Numbered from the stretch's first letter, positions 53,941-63,559 are shown. The stretch: DNA of 64,000 bases from JAKZSU01 sp047517485 (GCA_047517485.1 JAKZSU010000012.1:1-64000); one strand, 5' to 3'. The notes: generated by a model not told the origin, from the sequence alone. A program made the numbers and translations.

Positions 53941-55257
53941 CTAGAATTCTACCGCCGCGCCGCTTGGCGTTCCGATTAACTCGTCGTCTTGCATGACCAG
54001 GTTTCCGCGAATGATGGTGGCGATCGGCCACCCCGTCACCTGGTCGCCCTCGAACGGGCTCCAGCCGCATTTGCTGGCCAGCCAGTCACCGGTAATCGTC
54101 CGCCGCGCCTTGAGATCGACCAGGGTGAGGTCCGCGTCATTGCCCGGCTTGATGCCGCCTTTTCGCCGCGCGCCATAGAGCCGCGCCGGCGCGGTGGAGA
54201 TCAGCTCGACCAAGCGGTCGAGGCTCAGGCGGCCGGCATTGACGTGATCGAGCATCTTTGGCAACAAGGTTTGCACCCCGGGCATGCCGGACGGGCTTTG
54301 CGGATACGGCAGCGCTTTTTCCTCCGCCGTATGCGGCGCGTGGTCGGAGCCGATGATATCGACCACGCCGTCACCGATGCCTTGCCAAAGCGCGTCGCGG
54401 TGCCGGGAGTCGCGGATCGGCGGGTTCATCTGCGCGAACGCGCCCAATCGATCGTAGCAGTCCGGCGCCGCAAGGCTCAGATGCTGGGGCGTGCACTCGA
54501 CGCTCATCCATGAAGGCCGGTCGGCGAGCAGGGCGATCTCCTCGGCGGTGGTGATATGCAAGACATGCGCCGGCCGTCGCGTTTCGCGCACCAAGGCGAT
54601 CAGCCGTTCGGTCGCCAACCGCGCGGTTTCGACATCGCGCCAATGCTGGTGCTGGGCGACATCGCCGCCTTCGGCAACGCCGTGCCGCGCGATCAAGCGG
54701 TCTTCGTCCTCGGCATGGACGGCGACGCGCCGGGTCCCGTTTCTGAGCACGCGTTCCAAGGTTTCGTCATCGGGAACCAGCAGGTCGCCGGTCGAGGACC
54801 CCATGAAGATCTTGACCCCGCAGCAGCCGGGATCGGTCTCGAGCGCGCCCAGGGTATCGGCATTCTCCGCCGTCGCGCCGACAAAGAACGCGAAGTCGGT
54901 CCAGGCGCGGCCGGTCGCGCGGTCGATCTTGTCGGCCAAGGCGCTCGAATTGGTGGTTGAAGGCTTGGTATTGGGCATCTCGAAAACCGCGGTGACGCCA
55001 CCCAAAGCCGCCGCCGCGGTGCCCGTCGCCAGGTCTTCCTTGTGCTCGTTGCCGGGCTCGCGAAAATGGACCTGGCTGTCTATGACCCCGGGCAGGACAT
55101 GAAGACCATGGGCATCGATTTTTTGCGCGGCCTCGGCGTGCGACAGATCGCCGATCTCGACGATTTGCCCGTTGCGGACGGCGATATCGGCGTGGTCATG
55201 GCCGGCCGCGGTTACCACGGTGCCGCCGCTGACAATAAGATTGAAAGCTTGCGCCAT
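53941..55257 (-). CDS. pyrC: Dihydroorotase
   Basis: This 438-residue type I amidohydrolase cyclises carbamoyl-aspartate to dihydroorotate in pyrimidine synthesis. Zinc ligands are in DSQVHFREPG, the carboxylated lysine in GVKIFMGSSTGDLLV, further histidines in HAEDED and HVLHITTAEE, and the catalytic aspartate in IGSDHAPHT. The MPNTKPSTTN motif separates dihydroorotases from allantoinases. An AsnC-domain gene precedes it by 29 bases on the same strand. Confidence 0.94.
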   Translation of the reverse strand: MAQAFNLIVSGGTVVTAAGHDHADIAVRNGQIVEIGDLSHAEAAQKIDAHGLHVLPGVIDSQVHFREPGNEHKEDLATGTAAAALGGVTAVFEMPNTKPSTTNSSALADKIDRATGRAWTDFAFFVGATAENADTLGALETDPGCCGVKIFMGSSTGDLLVPDDETLERVLRNGTRRVAVHAEDEDRLIARHGVAEGGDVAQHQHWRDVETARLATERLIALVRETRRPAHVLHITTAEEIALLADRPSWMSVECTPQHLSLAAPDCYDRLGAFAQMNPPIRDSRHRDALWQGIGDGVVDIIGSDHAPHTAEEKALPYPQSPSGMPGVQTLLPKMLDHVNAGRLSLDRLVELISTAPARLYGARRKGGIKPGNDADLTLVDLKARRTITGDWLASKCGWSPFEGDQVTGWPIATIIRGNLVMQDDELIGTPSGAAVEF

Positions 55258-55286
55258 GGTTCGCGCCTAGGTCACCGGAGACCGGC

Positions 55287-55529
55287 TCACGTGAACGCCT
55301 TGAACGCGATCGTCGTGAACGTGTCGGCGACACCGGCGACGGTCTGAATCCGCTCGTTCACGAAATGACCGAGGTCCTGGCCTTCGTCGAGATAGGCCTT
55401 GAGCAGCAAATCATACTGACCGGATGTCGAATAGACCTCGGAGACCTCGTCGACGTTCTGAACCAGATCGTCGGCGACGTCGTAGGCCTTGCCTAGCGCG
55501 CATTTCACCGACACGAATATTGTCTGCAT
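55287..55529 (-). CDS. Stand-alone Lrp/AsnC ligand-binding (RAM) domain protein
   Basis: This 80-residue protein equals the effector domain of Lrp/AsnC regulators without a DNA-binding part: FVSVKCALGKAYDVADDLVQ, VSEVYSTSGQYDLLLKAYLD and VADTFTTIAFKAF form the ferredoxin-like fold. Such proteins form rings and sense amino acids; a target is not known. GGGAGGGAG gives a very strong ribosome site. It precedes pyrC. Confidence 0.92.
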   Translation of the reverse strand: MQTIFVSVKCALGKAYDVADDLVQNVDEVSEVYSTSGQYDLLLKAYLDEGQDLGHFVNERIQTVAGVADTFTTIAFKAFT

Positions 55530-55597
55530 TGCCGCTCCCTCCCAAATCGACGCTTCGCCGGTTGGGGTGATAGCCGAGGGATGTCGCGGCTAACGGG

Positions 55598-57019
55598 TCA
55601 ACCGATTGTGCGAGCTGGTTTTAGCATGAACGCGGGCACATGGTCTCCCATGCCGATCACGCGGCCTTTGTCTTTTGCCGGATCGGGTTGGCGCTTGCCT
55701 TGCCGATTTGGCCTGGCGTCGGACTTAGGCGGCTCGGTCTTAGGCGGCTCGGCCTTTGGCGCCTCGGCCTTGGCGGGTTCTGCCTTCGCCGGACCGACAT
55801 TTTGTTTGGCCTTGGCCACCGCGATTTTGGGCTTGGCCGCGGTTCGCCGCGTGCGTCCCCGGGTCGGGGCGGCCTCGACGGTCTCGAGTGCCGCGGAGGC
55901 GAAGCTTTCTATCTCGATTTTGGGAATATCATGACCGATAAGCGCATTGATCGCGGAAACATACTTCGCGTCGGCTGGCGTGGCGATGGTGAACGCCCGG
56001 CCGGGGCGCCCCGCGCGGCCGGTTCGGCCGATGCGATGAACATAGTCCTCGGCGTGCATCGGCACGTCGAAATTGAAGACGTGGCTGAGCCCCTGGATAT
56101 CGAGCCCACGGCCGGCGACATCGGTCGCCACCAACACGGTCACCTTGCCATCCTTGAACGCCTGCAAGGTCTCGGTTCGCGCCGGCTGCGACATATCGCC
56201 ATGCAGTGCGGCGCTCGACAGGCCGTGTTTGCGCAGCGATTTGTCGAGGATGTCGACATCTTTTTTACGATTGCAGAATACCAAGGCATTCTCGACCGCC
56301 TCGCTTTTAATCAGCGACCGCAAGGCTTCCTGCTTCTTCCTGCTATCGACCACGGTGACCGCCTGGGTAACCGTGTCCGCTGTCGAGGCCGGCGGCGCGA
56401 CGGCGATCTCCTTTGGCGAGCTGAGAAACTTGTCGGCCAGCCGCTTGATTTCCTTCGGCATGGTCGCCGAGAACATCAAGGTCTGTCGGATCGGCGATAC
56501 CAGGCCGACGATGCGCTCGACATCGGGAATGAACCCCATATCGAGCATGCGATCGGACTCGTCGATAACCAGGATTTTGACCCCGGTCAACAGGATGTTA
56601 CCGCGATCGAAAAGGTCGAGCATACGGCCCGGCGTGGCGATCAGCACATCGACGCCGCGATCGAGCAAGCGCCGCTGATCGACCATCGAGACACCGCCGA
56701 TCAAAAGCGCCTTGGTGAGCTTGTGATATTTGCCGTAGGTTTCGAAATTATTGGCGATCTGGGTCGCCAGCTCTCGCGTCGGCGTAAGGATCAACGATCG
56801 CGGCATGCGCGCCCGCGCCCGCCCGGAGCTGAGAATTTCGATCATCGGCAAAGTGAAGGACGCCGTCTTGCCGGTGCCGGTCTGGGCGCAACCAAGTACG
56901 TCGCGCCCCTGGAGCACGATCGGAATGGCTTGGCTTTGAATCGGGGTGGGCTCTCGGTATCCGGCGTCCGAGACAGCGCGCAGTGTATCGGAGCCTAGCC
57001 CCAGCGTATCAAAACTCAT
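55598..57019 (-). CDS. DEAD-box RNA helicase (RhlE-like) with a low-complexity tail
   Basis: This 473-residue ATP-dependent RNA helicase has the Q motif PTPIQSQAIP, Walker A AQTGTGKT, motif Ia PTRELATQI, motif II DESD (instead of DEAD), motif III SAT and motif VI HRIGRTGRAG. After residue 385 comes a tail with repeated Lys-Ala-Glu-Pro units (AKAEPAKAEAPKAEPPK) and basic residues, which usually bind RNA loosely. It would work in RNA remodelling at low temperature or ribosome assembly. Confidence 0.95.
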   Translation of the reverse strand: MSFDTLGLGSDTLRAVSDAGYREPTPIQSQAIPIVLQGRDVLGCAQTGTGKTASFTLPMIEILSSGRARARMPRSLILTPTRELATQIANNFETYGKYHKLTKALLIGGVSMVDQRRLLDRGVDVLIATPGRMLDLFDRGNILLTGVKILVIDESDRMLDMGFIPDVERIVGLVSPIRQTLMFSATMPKEIKRLADKFLSSPKEIAVAPPASTADTVTQAVTVVDSRKKQEALRSLIKSEAVENALVFCNRKKDVDILDKSLRKHGLSSAALHGDMSQPARTETLQAFKDGKVTVLVATDVAGRGLDIQGLSHVFNFDVPMHAEDYVHRIGRTGRAGRPGRAFTIATPADAKYVSAINALIGHDIPKIEIESFASAALETVEAAPTRGRTRRTAAKPKIAVAKAKQNVGPAKAEPAKAEAPKAEPPKTEPPKSDARPNRQGKRQPDPAKDKGRVIGMGDHVPAFMLKPARTIG

Positions 57020-57247
57020 GCAGTAGATATTGCCTGTATGTTGTCGGCGCCACGAAAAATTGAGAATTTACTTCGAGAAAAAAGGAAATACGTCGCAAGG
57101 CGGGAATATCGTTATAAAAGCGCAGAAAATCAACAAAGAAACGAGTAAATCGAAACAAAAGAGCCTTTTTTTATGTCCAAATTACGACTTGGTGGCGAAT
57201 GGTCACACTTTCTGGACACCCAAGGCGCGAACTAAATAAGGAAATCC
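57020..57247. other. A/T-rich intergenic region with A-tracts
   Basis: Between the divergent helicase and hydrolase genes, roughly 57040-57180 is strikingly A/T-rich for this genome, with several A-runs and a T-run (near 57164-57173). It probably contains both promoters and may be curved DNA. An open frame of 69 codons crosses it, but has no ribosome site or recognisable protein pattern, so I do not call it a gene. A long leader or small RNA is possible. Confidence 0.45.
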
Positions 57248-57946
57248 ATGGCGAATAAATTGATCCTTTGTCCAGGACTATTGTGCGATCCGGCACTTTG
57301 GCGCGCCCAAATCGATGGGCTGCAAGACTGTACGACCCTTCATGTTGCCGATTTTACCACTGACGACTCGATCACTGCGATGGCCGAACGCGTTTTAGAC
57401 GCGGCGCCGGATACATTTGCGCTGGCCGGACTGTCGATGGGTGGCTACGTCGCGCAAGAAATTGTCCGCCAGGCACCGGAACGAGTCAGCCGCTTGGCCT
57501 TGCTCGATACATCCGCCCGCGTTGACTCCGAAACCGTATCGCGTCGGCGACAAGATTTTATCGCGCTCGCCGGTCGTGGACGATTCCGCGGCGTAACACC
57601 GAAGCTGATGCCATTGCTGATCCACCCCGAACGCCTCGACGACGCGGCTTTGACCGATGATATCCAGGCGATGGCCGAACGCGTCGGCGGCGATGCCTTC
57701 CTCCGCCAGCAAAAGGTAATTCAGGCGCGGGTCGATGGGCGTGAGGATCTTCGACGCATTAGGTGTCCGACATTGGTTCTCTGCGGGCGGGAGGACCAGT
57801 TGACGCCGCTTGATGCGCACATCGAAATGGCGGAGAACATCCCCGGCGCCGACTTGGTGGTCTTGGGGCGGTGCGGCCATATGTCAACCATGGAGCGGCC
57901 CGGCGATGTGACGGCGGCGCTAAGAAACTGGCTGCTGAGGACCTAG
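57248..57946 (+). CDS. Small alpha/beta-fold hydrolase
   Basis: This 232-residue hydrolase begins KLILCPGLLCDPALWRAQI. The nucleophile serine is in ALAGLSMGGYVAQEIV, the acid in LVLCGREDQLTP and the histidine in GRCGHMSTMERP. It lacks a large lid, like esterases and MhpC/EstX-type enzymes; the substrate is unknown. AAGGA lies six bases before the ATG. It converges with the lipoprotein cluster, twelve bases away. Confidence 0.9.
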   Translation: MANKLILCPGLLCDPALWRAQIDGLQDCTTLHVADFTTDDSITAMAERVLDAAPDTFALAGLSMGGYVAQEIVRQAPERVSRLALLDTSARVDSETVSRRRQDFIALAGRGRFRGVTPKLMPLLIHPERLDDAALTDDIQAMAERVGGDAFLRQQKVIQARVDGREDLRRIRCPTLVLCGREDQLTPLDAHIEMAENIPGADLVVLGRCGHMSTMERPGDVTAALRNWLLRT

Positions 57947-57957
57947 ATAATTTGGCT

Positions 57958-58488
57958 CTAGGGTGTCGGAGGACCGCGGTACAATCGCTCCGCCATTTGC
58001 TCGATGAGGCTGAGAAAGGTCGGATCATCGGGGCTGTCGACGTCTCCGACTGTGCCTTCCACGCGGGTTAACGCGGCGCCGCCGTGGCACACCGCCATGC
58101 GTACCTTGACCGTCCCGGGCGCCGCCGGGACGAGTTCCACGGGCTTAATGTCGAGACATTCGTATGCGGTTGGTCGTACCGCCGCGTCGAAGACCACTGA
58201 AAAATACGGCTCGTCCGGCACCACGCTGTCACTGTGTACCAGCAATGTCCGCTTGGCGCGGCGGCTCATCGATTCGGCGACCGCGGCGTCCACCGCCGAC
58301 TGGGTCGAGTCGAACGGGTTTCCCCACACCAGGATTTGGAAGGGTTCGTCGGAGTGCCAATCGATCAGTTCGGGCCAGCGATCATGGTATTGCACATGGT
58401 TGTATACGATCGGAAGGCCGGCGCATCCCTGTGCCAAAATCCCAAACAGCGCGGCAACGATACCGGTTTGCCACGCGCCGAGGGTCAT
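57958..58488 (-). CDS. Putative lipoprotein, tandem family member 3
   Basis: This 176-residue protein has a signal ending in ILAQGCAG, an imperfect lipobox. It shares with its neighbour the pattern VYNHVQYHDRWPEL, ILVWGNPFD, a cysteine in the middle (ECLDIKP), AVCHGGAALTRVEG and a final LIEQMAERLY helix. No known family is recognised. Its start overlaps the upstream member by four bases. It is the last gene of a likely parE-lipoprotein transcript. Confidence 0.8.
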   Translation of the reverse strand: MTLGAWQTGIVAALFGILAQGCAGLPIVYNHVQYHDRWPELIDWHSDEPFQILVWGNPFDSTQSAVDAAVAESMSRRAKRTLLVHSDSVVPDEPYFSVVFDAAVRPTAYECLDIKPVELVPAAPGTVKVRMAVCHGGAALTRVEGTVGDVDSPDDPTFLSLIEQMAERLYRGPPTP

Positions 58489-59066
58489 GATGGATCCGCG
58501 CCCTCGGTGCCGCTTGGATTGTGACCGGGCCGCACTTCAAACACTTTTATGGCGACTTGATATACCTGCTCGCGAAAACGCTCGTCATCTGGTCCGGTGA
58601 CGCCGCTTACCCGCCCCTGCGCGCGGGTGAGGGCGGTGTCGCCGCGGCACAGCGCGGCATGAAGTTCGATGTTGCCGGTCGACCGCACGGGGGTGGCGGT
58701 GGCAAGGTCGCCGCAGGGCGCGCCGCCGGGTGATTTTGCCGGATTAATCATGATGGCTAGACGGGGTGCGAGCGGGTCCGGATTGCCGGGTTCGGTTGAA
58801 AAACGATACCCGGGTCGGTTAAAGGCGATGGTGACCGCATCGAGGACGACCGCCACGGTTTCGCTTTTCTGTCCCGCAAACGGGTCGCCCCAGATTACCG
58901 CGAGATACTCCTGGCCTGGCGCGCCGGAAAAGAAATCCGGCCAGCGATCATGATAGACTTGGGCATTGTAAACCGTCGGCGCGCGCGCGTTGCACGCAGC
59001 GAGTAGCGCCGCGATCGCGGTAACGAAAAGCAGCGGAAACGACCGTTTTCGACGTGCTGTGCTCAT
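58485..59066 (-). CDS. Putative lipoprotein, tandem family member 2
   Basis: This is a 193-residue lipoprotein with a clear lipobox (AALLAACNA). The mature part reads VYNAQVYHDRWPDFF, LAVIWGDPFAG, a central cysteine in APCGDLATA, ALCRGDTALTRAQGRVSG and the helix EQVYQVAIKVFE. This is the same order as in member 3, and more distantly member 1. The two conserved cysteines probably form a disulfide in the periplasm. Function unknown. It is translationally coupled to member 3. Confidence 0.82.
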   Translation of the reverse strand: MSTARRKRSFPLLFVTAIAALLAACNARAPTVYNAQVYHDRWPDFFSGAPGQEYLAVIWGDPFAGQKSETVAVVLDAVTIAFNRPGYRFSTEPGNPDPLAPRLAIMINPAKSPGGAPCGDLATATPVRSTGNIELHAALCRGDTALTRAQGRVSGVTGPDDERFREQVYQVAIKVFEVRPGHNPSGTEGADPS

Positions 59067-59166
59067 GACCAACGACCTCTGATTTGAACCGCCAAGGACA
59101 GGCCAAATCAAATCACAGCCGATGCACATTCGCCGGGCACAACCCCGTGAGCAGCGCCGCCGGATA

Positions 59167-59715
59167 CTATGGCGCGTTCATCGGTCCCGCCTCGAACATC
59201 CTCAAGGCCATGTCGCGAATGAGCAGAACGAAGTCGCGATCCCCGGCGCCGCCGCTGCGCGGAATTCGGCCTTCGATGCTGACCAGGGGTGCGGTGCCGA
59301 AACAGAAAGCCATCATGGCGCGTACCGTCTTACTGCTCGGTGCCCACGGCATTCGGCCCGGTGCACGGCACAGCACCGCCGGTTTGGTGCCCACTGGCGG
59401 GTCGAAGGCGACGACCATGATCATGTTTCTCCGGACATTTTCGGTCGGTCGGGTGACAAAAGTGACGGAGGTGTTCGCAAAGGCGCTTTGTAGCCCGGCG
59501 CCGACGATATTGGCCAAGGTCTCGGGCGCCACGCCGAAGGGATTGCCGGAAATGTGGGTGGCGATGTTCGACCCGGTTTGGCCGTCGGCATAGAGGTACC
59601 CGGAGGGGTCCGAGCGATGGGTGATCAGATTATAAATCCGCTCACCACCAACCGCGCATCCGGCGACCAACAGAAACGCGATCATGATCCTGTACCGCAT
59701 ATCGTGTGCCAACAT
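59167..59715 (-). CDS. Putative lipoprotein, tandem family member 1
   Basis: This 182-residue lipoprotein has the lipobox LLVAGCAV. It follows the family plan loosely: RIYNLITHR, THISGNPFGV, cysteine in VLCRAPGR, MAFCFGTAPLVSIEGRIP and the final LIRDMALRMFE. The Tyr-His-Asp-Arg-Trp-Pro segment of the other two is missing. The ATG sits two bases after the parE stop, so reinitiation from parE is likely; another ATG at 59700 would give a shorter signal. Function unknown. Confidence 0.78.
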   Translation of the reverse strand: MLAHDMRYRIMIAFLLVAGCAVGGERIYNLITHRSDPSGYLYADGQTGSNIATHISGNPFGVAPETLANIVGAGLQSAFANTSVTFVTRPTENVRRNMIMVVAFDPPVGTKPAVLCRAPGRMPWAPSSKTVRAMMAFCFGTAPLVSIEGRIPRSGGAGDRDFVLLIRDMALRMFEAGPMNAP

Positions 59716-59717
59716 AT

Positions 59718-61691
59718 TCAAATATCGAGCTCGTCGACATCGCCGCCATGTTCACGGATGAATTGCATGCGTTTTTCCGGATTGCGGCCCATCAAGTCCT
59801 CGACCCGTCGCGCCGTCGGTATTTCGCTGTCGGCGTCGATCCGGACCTGGAGCGAGGTCCGGGTCGCGTGCGCCATGGTGGTGGTTTTGAGCTGCGCCGG
59901 CGGCATTTCGCCAAGCCCCTTGAAGCGGCTGACATCGACTTTCGCATTGGCCTTGAATTCGGATTTGAGCAACTGTTCGAGGTCGGCGTCGTCGCGGGCG
60001 TAAATGGTCCGGGCACCGTGAGTGAGACGGTACAACGGCGGTTGCGCGATATAGAGATGCCCGCCGCGGATCAAATCCGGCATTTCGCGATAGAAAAATG
60101 TCATCAGCAGAGCCGCGATGTGGGCGCCGTCGACATCGGCATCGGTCATGATGATAACGCGCTCGTAGCGCAATCTGTCTTCGCGATAGTGGCTGCCGGT
60201 GCCGCAGCCCAAAGCCTGGATCAGATCGCCGAGTTCCTTATTGCCCCGCAATTTGTCGGCCGTCGCCGATGCGACGTTGAGAATTTTGCCGCGCAGGGCG
60301 AGCACCGCCTGGTTTTCCCGCACTCGCGCTTGTTTCGCCGACCCGCCGGCGGAATCGCCCTCGACCAAGAAGACTTCCGTGTCCTTCGCGTCACGCCGGG
60401 TACAATCGGCAAGCTTACCGGGCAGGCGCAATTTCCGGGTCGCGGACTGGCGCGCGACTTCGCGGTCCTGGCGTCGCCGCAAGCGCTCGTCCACCCGTTC
60501 CAGCACGTGGCTCAGAAGATCGTTCGCCGCGTCCGGGTCGTTTGCCAACCAGTGATCGAAATGATCCTTCAGCGTGGTTTCGACGAGGCGGGTGGCTTCG
60601 ACGGTGGCGAGGCGGTCCTTGGTTTGCCCCTGAAACTGTGGATCGTGGATGAAGACCGACAACAGGCCGCACGCGTCGGCCAGGAGATCATCCGCCGTTA
60701 TCTGGCTCGCCCGCTTGTTCTTGGCGAGCTCTCCGTAACCGCGCAGGCCCTTGGTTAGCGCGCCGCGCAGGCCGGTCTCGTGAGTCCCGCCGTTTCGCGT
60801 CGGCACCGTATTGCAATAGGAATTGAGAAACGGGTCTCCGGCCCCCGATAGCCAGGTGATCGCCCATTCGACGCGGCCCGCGCCGCCGGTCAGCTTGGCC
60901 TCGCCGGTAAACGGCGTCGCGGTGACAGTGTCCGCCTTGTCCACCGACGAGGCGAGAAAATCGACCAATCCGCCAGGGAAATGCAGCACCGCTTGGGCCG
61001 GCGTTTGGTCGTTTTCCCCGATCAGCGATGGGTCGCACAGCCAACGAATTTCAACGCCGCGGAACAAGTACGCTTTCGATCGCGCCATGCGGTGGAGGCT
61101 GGCCGGGCGGAACCGCGCGGCTTCGGGAAAAATCGTCCGGTCGGGCAGAAATCGGACCATCGTACCGCGCCGATTGTGCACCGGACCGGCATCCTCGAGC
61201 GCGCTTTTCGGCGCGCCGCGACGATAGGTCTGGCGCCACAGGCGGCGGTCGCGCGCGACTTCGACCGTAAGGCTTTCCGCCAGCGCGTTGACCACCGAGA
61301 CACCCACGCCGTGCAACCCGCCGGACGTCTGGTACGATTTGCCGGAGAATTTTCCCCCCGAATGCAGCGTTGTCATAATCACTTCAAGCGCCGATTTCTT
61401 GCGAAATTTTGGGTGCGGGTCGATCGGGATGCCGCGCCCATTGTCGCGCACCGTGATCGCGCCGTCCGCATCGAGCTCGAGATCGATGAACGTCGCGTGT
61501 CCCGAGACCGCTTCGTCCATCGCGTTGTCGAGCAGTTCGGCGACGAGATGATGCATCGCGGTCTCGTCGGTGCCGCCGATATACATGCTGGGGCGTCGGC
61601 GCACTGGTTCGAGGCCTTCGAGGACCTCGATATCCTTGGCGGTATAGTCGTCGGAAGCGGTCTCTGTCGCCGCTTGAAAAAGGTCGGGCAT
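59718..61691 (-). CDS. parE: DNA topoisomerase IV subunit B
   Basis: This 657-residue ATPase subunit of topoisomerase IV has YTAKDIEVLEGLEPVRRRP and SMYIGGTD at the start. The GHKL ATP site follows in ELLDNAMDEA, DNGRGIPID and GGLHGVGVSVVNAL, and the metal-binding Toprim part in VFLVEGDSAGGSAKQ and MTDADVDGAHIAALLM. The C-terminal FKGLGEMPPAQLKTTTM is also typical. The ATG chosen gives MPDLF before the conserved part; an ATG 18 codons upstream is less likely. Three lipoprotein genes follow directly. Confidence 0.95.
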   Translation of the reverse strand: MPDLFQAATETASDDYTAKDIEVLEGLEPVRRRPSMYIGGTDETAMHHLVAELLDNAMDEAVSGHATFIDLELDADGAITVRDNGRGIPIDPHPKFRKKSALEVIMTTLHSGGKFSGKSYQTSGGLHGVGVSVVNALAESLTVEVARDRRLWRQTYRRGAPKSALEDAGPVHNRRGTMVRFLPDRTIFPEAARFRPASLHRMARSKAYLFRGVEIRWLCDPSLIGENDQTPAQAVLHFPGGLVDFLASSVDKADTVTATPFTGEAKLTGGAGRVEWAITWLSGAGDPFLNSYCNTVPTRNGGTHETGLRGALTKGLRGYGELAKNKRASQITADDLLADACGLLSVFIHDPQFQGQTKDRLATVEATRLVETTLKDHFDHWLANDPDAANDLLSHVLERVDERLRRRQDREVARQSATRKLRLPGKLADCTRRDAKDTEVFLVEGDSAGGSAKQARVRENQAVLALRGKILNVASATADKLRGNKELGDLIQALGCGTGSHYREDRLRYERVIIMTDADVDGAHIAALLMTFFYREMPDLIRGGHLYIAQPPLYRLTHGARTIYARDDADLEQLLKSEFKANAKVDVSRFKGLGEMPPAQLKTTTMAHATRTSLQVRIDADSEIPTARRVEDLMGRNPEKRMQFIREHGGDVDELDI

Positions 61692-61891
61692 GGGTCTCGA
61701 ACTGTGTTTTGCGGTCGTGCGGCGATCCGCCGCGCGATCAATCATATGGTAGTCGGTGGCGTCTTGGAAACAACATCTTGTGCCGAATCCCTATGATGAT
61801 CGGAAATCGACGCAAATTCGCCGGGATCGTTCTTAACGAGATTGGTGGCCCGGCCCGGTTGACTATACTTGGCGATGGTTGGGAAAAAATA

Positions 61892-61921
61892 AAGGCCCGC
61901 CGGTCGATCCCGGCGGGCCTT
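61892..61921 (-). terminator. Intrinsic terminator of glnA
   Basis: AAGGCCCGCCGG and CCGGCGGGCCTT form a perfect 12-bp stem over a 6-base loop. On the minus strand the stem is followed by TTTATTTTTTCCC, a classical U-run, right after the glnA stop. It separates glnA from parE transcription. Confidence 0.88.
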
Positions 61922-61946
61922 CTTTCGGCGTGGTGATCTCGCGACC

Positions 61947-63356
61947 CTAGACCGAATAATACATGTCGAACTCGATCGGATGCGGCGCTTGCTCGAAACG
62001 GATCAGCTCTTCTCGCTTGAGATCGAGATAGGCCGCGATCTGCTCCCCGGTGAACACGTCGCCGGCGGTGAGAAAATCATTGTCGTCTTCCAGGGCGCCG
62101 ATCGCTTCGCCGAGCGATCCGCACACCACCGGCACGCCCTCGAGCTCTTCCGGCGGCAAATCGTAGAGATCCTTGTCGATCGCCTCGCCCGGGTCGATGC
62201 GGTTCTGGATGCCGTCGAGGCCGGCCATCATCATCGCCGAGAACGCGAGATAGGGGTTTGCCGCCGTATCCGGGAAGCGGACTTCGACGCGCTTGGCCTT
62301 CGGGCTCGCGCCATAGGGAATACGGCATGCCGCCGAGCGGTTGCGCGCCGAATAGGCGAGCAGCACCGGCGCCTCGAAGCCCATGACCAGGCGTTTGTAG
62401 CTGTTGGTCGTAGGGTTGGTGAAGGCGTTCAAGGCGCGCGCATGTTTGATGATGCCGCCGATGTAATGCAGCGCCGAGTCGGACAAGTCGGCATACCCGG
62501 TGCCGGCGAACAGCGGCGAGCCGTCCTTCCAGATCGATTGATGCACATGCATGCCGGAGCCATTGTCGTCGAACACCGGCTTGGGCATGAAAGTCGCGGT
62601 CTTGCCGTAGGAGTGCGCGACCTGGTGCACGCAATACTTATAGATCTGCACCATGTCGGCGCAATCGACCAGCGGCGCGAAAGCGAAGCCGAGTTCGTTC
62701 TGACTCGGCGCGACTTCATGATGGTGCTTCTCCATCGCCAAGCCCATTTCGAGCATCGCACTGACCATCTCGGCGCGCAGGTCCTGCATCGAGTCGACGG
62801 GGGCGACCGGAAAATAGCCGCCCTTGGGACCCGGGCGGTGACCGATATTGCCGCCTTCCATCTCGGCCCCGGAATTGTACGGGCCTTCCTCGGAATCGAT
62901 GCTGTACATCGTCTCGTTTTGCGACACTTTCCAGCGCACGTCGTCGAACACGAAGAACTCGGGCTCGGGCCCGAAATAGGCGGTGTCGCCAATGCCGCAG
63001 GACTTCAAATAGGTTTCCGCCTTGACCGCGGTCGAGCGCGGGTCGCGCGAATAGGGCTGACCGGTCAACGGTTCCAGCACGTCGCACACCAGGATTAAGG
63101 TCGGTTGCGCGGTGAACGGATCCATCACCGCGCTTGCCAGGTCGGGCTTGAGGTTCATGTCGGACTCGTTGATCGCCTTCCAGCCGGCGATCGAGGAGCC
63201 GTCGAACATGATCCCGTCCTCGAGCAAGTCCTCGTCGACGGATTCCGTGGTCTGCGCGGTATGCTGCCATTTGCCGCGCGGGTCGGTGAAACGGAAGTCG
63301 ACATACGCGACCTCGTTGTCCTTCATCATTTCGAGGACTGTCTTGGCATCGGACAT
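61947..63356 (-). CDS. glnA: Glutamine synthetase, type I
   Basis: This 469-residue dodecameric GS-I makes glutamine from glutamate, ammonia and ATP. It shows [31 protein letters not shown], the ATP-binding [18 protein letters not shown] and [10 protein letters not shown]. Tyr398 in [13 protein letters not shown] is the adenylylation site, so activity is controlled by GlnE and PII as in enteric bacteria. The length equals E. coli GlnA. The ATG two codons inside a TTG-started frame has AGGAAG upstream. It follows glnB on the same strand. Confidence 0.97.
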   Translation of the reverse strand: MSDAKTVLEMMKDNEVAYVDFRFTDPRGKWQHTAQTTESVDEDLLEDGIMFDGSSIAGWKAINESDMNLKPDLASAVMDPFTAQPTLILVCDVLEPLTGQPYSRDPRSTAVKAETYLKSCGIGDTAYFGPEPEFFVFDDVRWKVSQNETMYSIDSEEGPYNSGAEMEGGNIGHRPGPKGGYFPVAPVDSMQDLRAEMVSAMLEMGLAMEKHHHEVAPSQNELGFAFAPLVDCADMVQIYKYCVHQVAHSYGKTATFMPKPVFDDNGSGMHVHQSIWKDGSPLFAGTGYADLSDSALHYIGGIIKHARALNAFTNPTTNSYKRLVMGFEAPVLLAYSARNRSAACRIPYGASPKAKRVEVRFPDTAANPYLAFSAMMMAGLDGIQNRIDPGEAIDKDLYDLPPEELEGVPVVCGSLGEAIGALEDDNDFLTAGDVFTGEQIAAYLDLKREELIRFEQAPHPIEFDMYYSV

Positions 63357-63559
63357 GGTCAATTCTTCCTGCTTTGTTGCTTTACTACCGTGGTGCTCGA
63401 ACGCCGGTCTCGGATAGCGGACCGACCGCCTAGCCGTCGGCCAGCGCGCTTGCTAGCCTAGGTCGACGGATCGCGCCTGGATTTGGTGTCGCGAATTCGT
63501 CTCGGTCGGTTTGATCGCTTGCCCCCTTGTTGCGCCGTCGTCTGTCGCGCGAGGCCACG

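Noticed and set aside
57030..57239. A 69-codon Lys-rich frame before the small hydrolase
   Set aside because: Its Lys/Asn content simply reflects A/T-rich DNA, and no Shine-Dalgarno site stands before it.
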